From: Microbacterium lemovicicum
GTDB taxonomy: Bacteria > Actinomycetota > Actinomycetes > Actinomycetales > Microbacteriaceae
Assembly (NCBI RefSeq): GCF_003991875.1
Contig: NZ_CP031423.1
Span: forward strand, 186,001-250,000
Direction of reading: 5' to 3'
DNA: 64,000 nucleotides
The notes beneath the pieces are model-generated. The model was not told the DNA's origin and searched no databases. It saw nothing but the letters and a program-made list of their open reading frames with translations. The translations under genes and the position numbers were made by a program. Within the stretch, counting starts at the first letter, position 1; the number at the start of each line of letters is the position of its first letter. Below, one piece after another: positions 8,688-16,956 of the stretch.

Positions 8688-10316
8688 ATGTTCATGATGA
8701 CGAGAGCAGAACTGCGGCGTGCGTCGATGCGACGACGTCGACGGACGATGACGGCGATCGTGGCCACGGTGAGCCTGGCGGCCACCGGCGCTGTGGTGGC
8801 AGGGACCACGGCGGCGAACGCCGCGCCCGGCTGCTACGCGGCCGACACGACGGTCGAGCGCTGGGAGGACCCGCGCGGGGTCGTCATGTTCACGACGGAC
8901 GACGCCCAGGAAGCGGATGCCGCGGCCTCCGGCTTCACGGCCACGGGCGACGCGTTCGCGGTGGCGAGTCAGCCTGCGAAGGGACTCGTCCCGCTGTACG
9001 ACGCCTACCGCACGACCTCGGGCAACCACGCCTGGATCATCTGGGATCGTGAGTACCGCAACGTCGTGAACCTCGGTTGGGAAGGTCGCGGCGCCATCGG
9101 CTATGTCTCGCCGACTCCGCTGGCGGATTGCGACTCTGTGGCAATCACGCGCGGCGTCAAGGAATCGTTGCACACCGTCGTGATCGGCGACGAGGAAAAG
9201 GCCGATGCCGCCGCTGATGGGTACCGGATCGAGTACAGCTGGTATGCACCGGTCCTCTCTGCTGAGCCGACACCGGAGCCCGTTCCGACCACGGCGCCCT
9301 CGCCGACCGCACAGCCGACGCCCACGGCGGAGCCCACTCCGACGCCGGAGCCCACGCCCGACCCGACGCCGGTCGACCCCGCGCCCCCCGTCGACCCTCA
9401 GCCGCCCGTCGAAGGAGACGGCGATGGCCTCTTCACCGTAGCGACGTACCCCGACACACAGCAGGAGGTCTTCAGCTGGTCGGGAAGCCGCTTTCGCGAC
9501 CGGTCGGAGTGGCTGGTGGAGCAGCGCCAACAGCTCGACCTCCGCTTCGTCGTTCACACCGGTGACGTTGTGAATTGGGATGCGGATAGCCACGATCAGT
9601 ACGTGAACGCGGAGGCGGCGATGGACCCGCTCGAAGAGGCAGGCATCCCGTACCAGCTCAGCATCGGCAACCACGACACGATGGCGACCGGACCCGGAGG
9701 AGGCGCGCGCGACTCGAAGCGTACTCGCGAGTATCAGCGCACGACCACGACGTTCAACCAGTTCTTCCGCCCGTCCGACTACTCCGCGCTCAAGGGCACC
9801 TTCGAGCAGGGCAAGGTCGACAACACATACTCCGTCTTCGAGGCGGAAGGGGCGACGTGGCTCGTGCTGAATCTTGAGCTGTGGCCCCGCGAGTCGGTCG
9901 TGGACTGGGCAGAGGGCGTCATCGACGGCAACCCGCGGGCCAACGTCATCATTCAGACCCACTCCTTCCTCGATGCCAACGCCAACATCGATGGCGCCGG
10001 TCAGTCGCTGACGCGCTGGTCATACGGCGACTCGTCCCCGCAGTACATCTATGACCGGCTTGTCGCTCCGTACGGCAACGTCAAGGTGGTCACGAGCGGT
10101 CACGTCGGAGCGGCGGCGTCCAAGGTGGTCACGACCGCGGCCGGCAACAAGGTCGCCTACATGCTGCAGGCGATTCACTCGAATACGGACAACCCTGTTC
10201 GCCTGTCTCAGTTCGACGTGAACGCGGGAAAGATCGACACCAAGGTCTACTCGCCCGAAGACGGCGTCACCTGGGACGCCAACAGTCTGACCGGTCTGTC
10301 CTTCATCAAGGACTGA
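8688..10316 (+). CDS. Secreted calcineurin-like metallophosphoesterase
   Basis: A 542-residue exported protein. An Arg-rich n-region and a hydrophobic helix end in TTAANAAPG, a signal-peptidase I site. Residues about 45-185 look like short repeats of the lipoprotein/cell-wall type (VPLYDAYRTTSGNHAWIIWD). A low-complexity Pro/Thr/Glu linker follows at about 190-240. The catalytic domain has ATYPDTQQE (a DxQ variant of the usual DxH), VVHTGDVVNW and SIGNHDT. The last motif reads TSGHVGAA rather than GHxH, so one metal ligand is altered. A CTGGGG motif lies 4 bases before the ATG. It may trim or turn over a phosphodiester-bearing surface polymer, given the CDP-alcohol genes in the same locus; that is inference. 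A strong terminator follows. Confidence 0.87.
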   Translation: MFMMTRAELRRASMRRRRRTMTAIVATVSLAATGAVVAGTTAANAAPGCYAADTTVERWEDPRGVVMFTTDDAQEADAAASGFTATGDAFAVASQPAKGLVPLYDAYRTTSGNHAWIIWDREYRNVVNLGWEGRGAIGYVSPTPLADCDSVAITRGVKESLHTVVIGDEEKADAAADGYRIEYSWYAPVLSAEPTPEPVPTTAPSPTAQPTPTAEPTPTPEPTPDPTPVDPAPPVDPQPPVEGDGDGLFTVATYPDTQQEVFSWSGSRFRDRSEWLVEQRQQLDLRFVVHTGDVVNWDADSHDQYVNAEAAMDPLEEAGIPYQLSIGNHDTMATGPGGGARDSKRTREYQRTTTTFNQFFRPSDYSALKGTFEQGKVDNTYSVFEAEGATWLVLNLELWPRESVVDWAEGVIDGNPRANVIIQTHSFLDANANIDGAGQSLTRWSYGDSSPQYIYDRLVAPYGNVKVVTSGHVGAAASKVVTTAAGNKVAYMLQAIHSNTDNPVRLSQFDVNAGKIDTKVYSPEDGVTWDANSLTGLSFIKD

Positions 10317-10330
10317 CCAGGAATATGCGA

Positions 10331-10361
10331 AAGGGGCGGCGCCGATGGCGTCGCCCTTTTT
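10331..10361 (+). terminator. Rho-independent terminator after the metallophosphoesterase gene
   Basis: AAGGGGCGGCGCC pairs with GGCGTCGCCCTT around a 3-base loop, with one bulged G and one G:T pair, and a TTTTT tail follows. It begins 14 bases after the stop codon and separates this gene from the convergent cytidylyltransferase gene. Confidence 0.8.
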
Positions 10362-10383
10362 ACTTTGCTGGCGCTCGCAACGG

Positions 10384-10830
10384 TCAGGCGAGCTGCTCCG
10401 CGGCGCGCGGCCTGCTGAGGATGTCGATCGCCGTGCGCAGTTGGGTGCTCGACGTGTGCGCGGTGTACGGGAAATAGACGACTTCCACGCCGACCTCGGC
10501 GAACTCCCGCTCGAGGCGCAGGCCCTTCTCGGTACCGCGCCAGTCGTCACCCTTGAAGAAATGCGTGAAGCCGACCTCGCGCCAGGTGTCGAGCTTGTCG
10601 GGCACGGTCTCGACGTGCACCGCGTCGACGAACGAGATGTGGCGGACGATCTCCGCGCGCTCGTGCGTCGGGATCATCGCCTCGACGCCCTTCACCTCGC
10701 GCAGCATCTCGTCACTGACCACCCCGGCTACGAGATAGTCGCAGTTCTCCTTCGCGTGCCGAAGGATGTTGAGGTGCCCGACGTGGAAAAGGTCGAATGC
10801 ACCAGCCGCATAGCCAACGCGAAGCGTCAT
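10384..10830 (-). CDS. Cytidylyltransferase-family protein (glycerol-3-phosphate cytidylyltransferase-like)
   Basis: A 148-residue nucleotidyltransferase. The N-terminus GYAAGAFDLFHVGHLNIL contains the HxGH motif (H16/H19) of TagD-type enzymes. KGVEAMIPTHERAEIVRHI and HTSSTQLRTAID correspond to the conserved ER-x-E and ISTTQI segments. These enzymes make CDP-glycerol or a similar CDP-alcohol from CTP and an alcohol phosphate in the cytoplasm. I chose the ATG at 10830 because the fold begins there and a CTGGGGGA element lies about 6 bases upstream. It stands alone on the minus strand within the polysaccharide locus, 10 kb from a CDP-alcohol phosphotransferase gene (21284) that could use its product. 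The alcohol is not known, and an NTP other than CTP cannot be excluded. Confidence 0.85.
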   Translation of the reverse strand: MTLRVGYAAGAFDLFHVGHLNILRHAKENCDYLVAGVVSDEMLREVKGVEAMIPTHERAEIVRHISFVDAVHVETVPDKLDTWREVGFTHFFKGDDWRGTEKGLRLEREFAEVGVEVVYFPYTAHTSSTQLRTAIDILSRPRAAEQLA

Positions 10831-11028
10831 AGAAGATCCCCCAGAGATCAGATGCGCGGAACTCCCCAGTCCTGCGCTCAGGAGGCCAGTGTAGCGCAGT
10901 CGCTTTCGCCTTGACCTCATGGACCGTCGTCACGCCTGTCCCTCGGCCGACAGTGCGGCTGCTCTTCCCCATGCCTTCCACCGCCGGTCCGGAAAGGAGC
11001 ACGCTCTCCCGCCCGGTAGGGTCATCGT

Positions 11029-12039
11029 GTGGGTGGGGTATCAGCGGGTCCGATCGTGATGGTGTCGTTCTCTGCGACCAATCGCGATCCCCTCACCACG
11101 GTCTTGTTCGACGCATTGAGCGAACACATGGACATACGTCACTTCACGTGGCGCTTCGCGATCCTCGGCCACTATGACGTGCTGAACATGCACTGGCCGG
11201 ACCACCTGACCAAACGCCACGGGCGGCTGCAGACGTGGGTGAGGTGGATGCTGTACCTCCTCCTCATGATGCGCGTTCGTTGGGGACGACCCGTGCTCGT
11301 GCGCACCCTGCACAACCTTGCTCCGCACGAGGGCAGGCGAGGGGTCGAGCTCGGGCTTCTGCGTCTCACCGATCGATGGACTGACACGTTCATCACGATG
11401 CAACCCGACCCGCCACTGAGTACGCGGGCTCCTATCGTGTTCATTCCGCAGGGCCACTATCGCGATGTCTACCAGAAGATGCCGCGCCGCGAAGCTCTCG
11501 CCAAGCGCCTCCTCTTCTTCGGCATCGTCCGAGCGTATAAGGGTGTCCCGGAGCTTCTCGACGCCTTCGCGGAATCCGAGGATGACGAGATGTCACTCAG
11601 GATCGCAGGCCGAGTGCTCGATGCCGAGGTGGGATCGGCCGTGAGAGCAGCGGCCGCGAAGGACCAGCGAGTGAGCTTGCATCTGGATTGGGTGACGCAT
11701 GATGCTCTAGCCGAGGAAATTCAGCTGAGCGAGATGGTCGTGTTGCCGTACCGGGAGATCTTCAATTCAGGCACGGTGATCGTGGCCTTGTCCTTGGACC
11801 GTCCCGTGCTCGTGCCCGAGGATCAGACCACTGCCCGTCTCCGCGACGAGGTCGGCCCAGGCTGGGTGTTCTTGTTCCAGCCGCCTCTCACCGGCCGCGA
11901 CATCGAAGTCGCTCTTGCCAGTCACCGACTGTCCCGCCCTTCGGACCCGCCCAATCTCTCTGCGCGTGAGTGGAGCGAGATAGCGTCTGCCTACGCACGA
12001 ACCTTCGAGGAAGCCATCCATGCCAACAGCAATAGTTAG
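11029..12039 (+). CDS. Glycosyltransferase, GT-B fold (GumK/GT4-like)
   Basis: A 336-residue cytoplasmic glycosyltransferase. The N-terminal half has the acceptor-side features VLNMHWPDHL and RTLHNLAPHEG seen in GT-B enzymes of exopolysaccharide loci. The C-terminal half has LLFFGIVRAYKGVPELLDAF and VVLPYREIFNSGTVIVALS, the donor-binding Rossmann domain with its Glu. GTG at 11029 is the most upstream plausible start; the ribosome site is weak. It is the first of three tightly packed genes (20-bp overlap with the epimerase gene, then ATGA coupling to the oxidoreductase gene). Donor and acceptor sugars are unknown. Confidence 0.8.
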   Translation: MGGVSAGPIVMVSFSATNRDPLTTVLFDALSEHMDIRHFTWRFAILGHYDVLNMHWPDHLTKRHGRLQTWVRWMLYLLLMMRVRWGRPVLVRTLHNLAPHEGRRGVELGLLRLTDRWTDTFITMQPDPPLSTRAPIVFIPQGHYRDVYQKMPRREALAKRLLFFGIVRAYKGVPELLDAFAESEDDEMSLRIAGRVLDAEVGSAVRAAAAKDQRVSLHLDWVTHDALAEEIQLSEMVVLPYREIFNSGTVIVALSLDRPVLVPEDQTTARLRDEVGPGWVFLFQPPLTGRDIEVALASHRLSRPSDPPNLSAREWSEIASAYARTFEEAIHANSNS

Positions 12040-13075
12040 TCCGCTCCCTGCCGACGCGAGGATACTGGTCACCGGTGGTAACGGGTTCGTCGGTGAGTGG
12101 GTGGTGCGCAAGCTGCTTGAGAGAGGTTTCACCAATCTCGTATGCATCGCCCGGTCGGCGGGTGGTGCGATCGCAAATCTGCAGGCTGAGTTCCCGAACG
12201 CGACTGTGGACGTGGTCGTAGGCAATCTCCTCTCGGCGTCGAGCTGCGCCGAAGCCGTGCGCGGCGCAAGAGTCGTTTACCACTTGGCAGCAGGTCGCGG
12301 TCGAACGTTCCCGGCCTGCATCCTGAACTCGGTTGTGACCACTCGAAATCTGCTCGACGCCGTCGTCGCCGAGGGCTCGGTGGAACGATTCGTCAACGTG
12401 AGCTCCATGTCGGTGTACTCGAACGCGGATCTTTCCCACGGTGGTCGGCTCCGCGAGGACACGCCGATCGATCTCGAGATCGCCGAGCGCCATGATCCCT
12501 ACGCGTACGCGAAGGCCAAGCAGGATGAACTGGTGGAGGAGTACGCCCACACCCGCGGCCTTCGGCAGGTGACGGTCAGGCCAGGCTTCGTGATCGGACC
12601 GGGGAAGCCGAATATTCCCGGGCGCGTCGGCAACGCCGCTTTCGGCCCGTTCCTCAACGTGGGTCCGTCGAACCAAATGCCCTTCACATACGTTGAGAAT
12701 TGCGCGGACGCCATCGTGGCTGCAGGACTCGTCAGCGGAATCGAGGACGAGCTGTTCATCATCGTCGATGATGACCTGCCGACGAGCTCCCAGTATCTGC
12801 GCAAGTACAAGAAGAAGATCGGCTGGTTCCCGACGGTTCCCACTCCCTATCGCGCGTACCTCGGTCTGACGGGGATGCTCGAGTGGTATTCGCGCTGGTC
12901 CAAGGGCCAGCTGCCGCCGACGTTCAATCGTCGCTCGACGCGCACGTACTACAAGGGCAACACCTACTCGAACGCCCACGCCAAGCAGCTCCTCGGTTGG
13001 CACCCGGCGGTGTCGATGGACGACGCGCTCGATAGGTGCTTCCGATTCATTCGATCCACGAAGGGCACAGCATGA
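12020..13075 (+). CDS. NAD-dependent epimerase/dehydratase family protein (extended SDR)
   Basis: A 351-residue extended short-chain dehydrogenase. RILVTGGNGFVGEWVVRKLL is the Gly-rich NAD-binding loop. The catalytic Ser/Tyr-x3-Lys set appears as NVSSMSVYSN and DPYAYAKAKQDELVEEY. The substrate side has TVRPGFVIGPG. Such enzymes epimerise, dehydrate or reduce NDP-sugars, and some act on sterol or other substrates. The start codon lies inside the upstream glycosyltransferase gene, and the stop forms ATGA with the next gene, an oxidoreductase. The pair could jointly modify one NDP-sugar for the surface polysaccharide; the exact reaction cannot be read from the sequence. Confidence 0.85.
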   Translation: MPTAIVSPLPADARILVTGGNGFVGEWVVRKLLERGFTNLVCIARSAGGAIANLQAEFPNATVDVVVGNLLSASSCAEAVRGARVVYHLAAGRGRTFPACILNSVVTTRNLLDAVVAEGSVERFVNVSSMSVYSNADLSHGGRLREDTPIDLEIAERHDPYAYAKAKQDELVEEYAHTRGLRQVTVRPGFVIGPGKPNIPGRVGNAAFGPFLNVGPSNQMPFTYVENCADAIVAAGLVSGIEDELFIIVDDDLPTSSQYLRKYKKKIGWFPTVPTPYRAYLGLTGMLEWYSRWSKGQLPPTFNRRSTRTYYKGNTYSNAHAKQLLGWHPAVSMDDALDRCFRFIRSTKGTA

Positions 13076-14163
13076 TCCGGGTAGCGATAATCGGGTGCGG
13101 GAATATTGCTGAGAAGCACGCCTTGCAGATCGGACGGATCGACGGTGCGGAACTTGTCGCTGTCTGTGACCAGGAACCTCTCATGGCGGCGCAGCTTGCC
13201 GATCGATTCAGCGTCCCTCACCGCTTCACCGACGTTCGAGCGATGCTTGACGAGAGCAAGCCTGACGTGGTGCACATCACCACCCCGCCGACGAGTCACT
13301 ACGCGCTTAGCATGCAGTGCTTGACCGCAGGTGCGAATATCTACGTGGAGAAGCCGTTCACGCTCACGACGGATGAGGCGCGAGAGGTGATCGCGCTGGC
13401 TGCAGAAAAGGATCTGCGCGTCGTCCCGGGTCACAACGGACAGTTCACTCACGCGATGGTCAGGATGCGCGAGCTGGTGGCATCGGGTTATCTCGGCGGC
13501 AAGCCCATGCACATGGAAAGCCTCTACTGCTATGACCTCAGCAACCCGGTCTATGCCCAGGCGATGTTGGGAAACCGCGACCACTGGGTCCGCAAGCTGC
13601 CGGGCTCTCTGCTGCAGAATCTCATCAGCCACGGCGTGGCGCGCGTCGCAGAGTTCCTCGAAAGTGATGAGCCCGAGGTGACGGCGGTCGGCTTCACCAG
13701 CAACCTCCTCGACGGTCTCGGGCACGGCGACATCATCGACGAGGTGCGCGTCATCATCAAGGACGGGGACCGGTCGACGGCAGTCTTCACGTTCTCCACA
13801 CAGATCAAGCCGGAGCTGCACCAGTTCCGGCTTTACGGGCGCAAGAACTCGCTCGTCGTGGACGACGACTACCAGGTACTCGTCAAGATCGACGACCGCA
13901 AGTATCGGAGTTACTTGAGATACCTCGTTGCTCCCGTGCATTTCGCGGCGCAGTATGCGAAGAACGCCGGATGGAACACCCGTCACTTCCTTCGCCGCCA
14001 GTTCTTCTTCCCGTACGACTCGGGTATGAAGACGCTGCTCGAGGACTTCTATTCTTCGATCGAGCGGGGAACCCCTGCGCCGATCTCGCCGGGCGAGATC
14101 CTTCGCACGTCCATCATCATGGATCGGATCTTTGAGCAGGTGCGGCCGGCAGCAATCTCCTGA
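13072..14163 (+). CDS. Gfo/Idh/MocA family oxidoreductase
   Basis: A 363-residue NAD(P)-dependent sugar oxidoreductase. The Rossmann motif is VAIIGCGNIAEKHALQIGRI and the signature Lys lies in IYVEKPFTLTTDEA. A C-terminal alpha/beta domain begins near residue 125. I chose the ATG at 13072, which overlaps the epimerase stop as ATGA and has GAAGGG upstream; an in-frame ATG at 13036 would sit inside the epimerase gene. With that epimerase it probably makes a modified NDP-sugar (3-keto or N-acyl types are typical for the family). It converges on the beta-helix gene with only 23 bp between the stops. Confidence 0.87.
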   Translation: MIRVAIIGCGNIAEKHALQIGRIDGAELVAVCDQEPLMAAQLADRFSVPHRFTDVRAMLDESKPDVVHITTPPTSHYALSMQCLTAGANIYVEKPFTLTTDEAREVIALAAEKDLRVVPGHNGQFTHAMVRMRELVASGYLGGKPMHMESLYCYDLSNPVYAQAMLGNRDHWVRKLPGSLLQNLISHGVARVAEFLESDEPEVTAVGFTSNLLDGLGHGDIIDEVRVIIKDGDRSTAVFTFSTQIKPELHQFRLYGRKNSLVVDDDYQVLVKIDDRKYRSYLRYLVAPVHFAAQYAKNAGWNTRHFLRRQFFFPYDSGMKTLLEDFYSSIERGTPAPISPGEILRTSIIMDRIFEQVRPAAIS

Positions 14164-14186
14164 TTGCCCCCGGCCGCACCAGTTGT

Positions 14187-16682
14187 CTATCGATTGGAGC
14201 CGAGCGCCTTCGTGCCCGAGGGCCAGCCAGCAACTGCCGTTGCGTCCGATGGCAAGGAGACGGCGACGCCGACATTCGCCGACCTGTCGGCCGCCATGTC
14301 CGCGAGTGTTTTCACTGTGGAGGTCATGGCATTTCTCCACGAGGTGTTCTTGGCCGCGGCAAGGTCGTCTGGAGTGTTGTACTTCACCTCCGTCTTGTTG
14401 TCGCCCAGTCCCCAGGAGACCATGGTGGGGCCACCGGCAGCCTTGTTATTGAAGAGATTGCCCGTGATCGTGAGATTCCACGTGTCGACTGCTCGGTTCG
14501 ATCGCCCGTCCATCGCTCGGATCGAGAAATAGCCGCCCGATCCGAAGACATTGTTGGACACGACGATGTCTTTGACGATCCACGTCATCTCACCCTCTAG
14601 GCCCGCGTTCCTCAGGTAGGTCGCACTCCTCTCCGAGGTGGCATAGCGGCGGGCGTCCTGTGCGAGCTTCAGGCTGTGGAGTGAATTAGCGCCGAAGTCG
14701 CTGTTGTAGATCCGGACGTTGGATGCGTTAAAGACTGCTACGCCTTGCTCTCCTCCTAGGGTCTGATTGTTCATCAAGAGCACCTTCGCGGAGAGCTCGA
14801 TCACGATCTGCGTGAACGAATTGTTGTTCGCTCGCACGCCGGCGATCTTCACGTTGTACGAGGAGACGTCGAACCAGAGTCCATTCGCCTTATTGTTGAC
14901 GACGTCGCTGTTTGTGACCGTGACGTTCTGCGACGAGGTGATCTTGACTCCACCGGCCACAGGAGCCTTCTTGAAACGCTCCGTATTGTTTCCGGAGATG
15001 ACTGAATCGCGGAGCACGAGGTTGTGCGCGACGTTCATTCCGATGCCGAGCATGCCATTGTTCTCCGCGGTGACGCGCTCCACGAGGCCGTCGGCGTTGG
15101 TGAGGGAGAGCCCGATGGTGGCGTTCTGCGAGATGACGACGTCACGAAGCGTGGATTTCACGTTTTGCATCCGGATGGCGCCCTTCAGGTTGAAGTTAGT
15201 GCCATACCGGCGGACGCCGAACCCCTGAAGGGTCGTACCCTCAGACACGACATTGAATGCCTGGCCGAGGTCACTGGCACGCACCGTCTTTCCGGCGGGG
15301 TTCGAACCCAGGATGATTTTCTTGGCTGCGTAGTCGACTGCGAACGTCCCGGGGACCACTTCTGCGGCGGAAGCAACCTGACGTTGAGCGCTCCCGTCGA
15401 TGAACACCTGGTCAGGGTGGGATGCCATCGGGTAGTTCGGGTCCGTGTAGCGCGAAGCGTCGCCAGCAATGTCCGACGAGAACTGCGCGCCCCAGTTGCC
15501 CGCGACCCATGTGGAGCCGGACTGAATCCAGTTCGTGACGGTGGAAGAGCCGTCGAACCATACAGTCTCGTTCGGGTAGGCCTGAATCGTCAGCGATTTC
15601 GCCCACGGGACCTCGACCTGCTCGTGATAGGTCCCGCGACGGATGACGATCGTGTTGCCGCTCCTGGCGGCATTGACGGCCGCCTGCACGCTCTTGTACG
15701 GAGCGCTGCTGCTGCCGTTCTGCGTGCTCGCCGTAGAGGAGTTGCTGACGAAGATGGCACCGGACGGAACTGGATAGGTCGTGGTACCCACAGTCGCTGA
15801 GCCGCGTCCCGTCGAAGTCGATGCCGGCGCCGCTGCTTGACTCGTGGTGGGAGCCGGTGCGGGGGCCGTCGTCGCGGTAGGCGTCGGCGACGGTGTTGTG
15901 ACGGGTGCCGCGGGAGCTGCGCCGGACGTCAGCGGTGACGCATTGTCGGTGATCCAGAGGTTGTCCACCACGAGGTCGGTCCGGGAGGTCGCGGTGTCGA
16001 CGAGGAAACCGCCGAAGGAGACTGCCCCTGCGCCGGTGATCTTCTGCGCCGACGAGTCTGTGAATGTCAATTGTGGTGTCGACGTCGCTCCAGGTGCCGA
16101 AAGCCGCACCTCCACCTTGACCGGGTCCACCCCGGTGACCGTGGTGTCGAGCGCCTGTGCCGAGGTGTTGAGAAGCGAACCCTGGAGGGACACCTTGGCA
16201 AGCGAGGTCTCCGTCTTCCCGTTCATCCTTGACAGGGCGAGGGTGGGACTGCCGGTCGCATTCGTGTGGAGTCTCACTCGGTACTCCGAGCCGTCCGCCT
16301 GAGAACGCACGTTGAACGAGTAATAGGCATTACCGGAGGCCGCCTTCAGGCGCACCGTTGCCTGGGCGCGAACGTCACGGACGCTGACTGGAATACGCGC
16401 CACGGCCGACTGGGCTGCGGACAAAGAGAGGATGCCCGCGCTTCCGTCGACTGTCAGAGCGTTTTTCTCGCTCGACCAGCTGCTCCAGGCTTTACTCGAG
16501 GAGGACGTACCCCAGCCTGAGGACGAGGATCTGGTGAAATTGTCGGAGAAGACCACGCTCGGTGTCGCGGCGGACGCGGGAGCAGCGACCAGCAGACTCG
16601 TGGTGAACGCGATGGCGGTGACGGCTGCGCCGATAGCGGACAGGCGGCGACGCGGCGTCAGGGGGACGTGAGCACGGGGCAT
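14187..16682 (-). CDS. Secreted right-handed beta-helix protein with an N-terminal jelly-roll-like module
   Basis: An 831-residue exported protein. After an Arg-rich start, LLVAAPASAATPSVVF marks a signal-peptidase site near residue 35. Residues about 42-250 (DNFTRSSSSGWG ... LVVDNLWITDN) form the same module found twice at the C-terminus of the giant protein at 24183. A Pro/Thr/Ala linker follows (about 255-315). The rest is a parallel beta-helix with recurring N-N-x-hydrophobic turns such as VVNNKANGLWFD and NTIVIRRGTYHEQVEV. This fold is common in polysaccharide lyases, epimerases and phage-type depolymerases, but no catalytic set is obvious. I chose the ATG at 16682 with AGAAGAG upstream. 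It may bind, trim or modify the locus polysaccharide outside the cell (inference). Confidence 0.85.
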   Translation of the reverse strand: MPRAHVPLTPRRRLSAIGAAVTAIAFTTSLLVAAPASAATPSVVFSDNFTRSSSSGWGTSSSSKAWSSWSSEKNALTVDGSAGILSLSAAQSAVARIPVSVRDVRAQATVRLKAASGNAYYSFNVRSQADGSEYRVRLHTNATGSPTLALSRMNGKTETSLAKVSLQGSLLNTSAQALDTTVTGVDPVKVEVRLSAPGATSTPQLTFTDSSAQKITGAGAVSFGGFLVDTATSRTDLVVDNLWITDNASPLTSGAAPAAPVTTPSPTPTATTAPAPAPTTSQAAAPASTSTGRGSATVGTTTYPVPSGAIFVSNSSTASTQNGSSSAPYKSVQAAVNAARSGNTIVIRRGTYHEQVEVPWAKSLTIQAYPNETVWFDGSSTVTNWIQSGSTWVAGNWGAQFSSDIAGDASRYTDPNYPMASHPDQVFIDGSAQRQVASAAEVVPGTFAVDYAAKKIILGSNPAGKTVRASDLGQAFNVVSEGTTLQGFGVRRYGTNFNLKGAIRMQNVKSTLRDVVISQNATIGLSLTNADGLVERVTAENNGMLGIGMNVAHNLVLRDSVISGNNTERFKKAPVAGGVKITSSQNVTVTNSDVVNNKANGLWFDVSSYNVKIAGVRANNNSFTQIVIELSAKVLLMNNQTLGGEQGVAVFNASNVRIYNSDFGANSLHSLKLAQDARRYATSERSATYLRNAGLEGEMTWIVKDIVVSNNVFGSGGYFSIRAMDGRSNRAVDTWNLTITGNLFNNKAAGGPTMVSWGLGDNKTEVKYNTPDDLAAAKNTSWRNAMTSTVKTLADMAADRSANVGVAVSLPSDATAVAGWPSGTKALGSNR

Positions 16683-16812
16683 GATTCTCTTCTCGGTCGA
16701 CTCACCAAGGCACCGTTGATAGCACGACGAATAACGCCCGAAATGGAGCGTGTTCGGGAAGCAAGCGCGTCGGCGCACACAGCGGGGGATCTGTGAGGGG
16801 TTGTTCCAAGGT

Positions 16813-16841
16813 AACGGGTCGCTTTTGGCAACCCTTACCGG
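16813..16841. other. Imperfect hairpin in the 274-bp gap upstream of the beta-helix gene
   Basis: On the minus strand GGTAAGGGTTGC can pair with GCGACCCGTTACC across an AAAA-containing loop, with one bulge and one G:T pair. It lies about 115 bases after the minus-strand glycosyltransferase stop (16957) and about 130 before the beta-helix start (16682). There is no T-run. It may be a weak terminator or a 5'-leader structure. I find no clear promoter in this gap. Confidence 0.3.
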
Positions 16842-16956
16842 ATGAGACTTATCTCACGAGTCCCTCATGGCCAGCTCATGTGCTCTCGAAGTCGCGATCT
16901 GTCGCGTGCGGGTCGCGGAATGACACCGTTGTCGCGGTGAGCGCGGCCCGCGCCGA

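Noticed and set aside
14164-14186. Terminator between the convergent oxidoreductase and beta-helix genes
   Set aside because: The 23-bp gap shows no stable stem.
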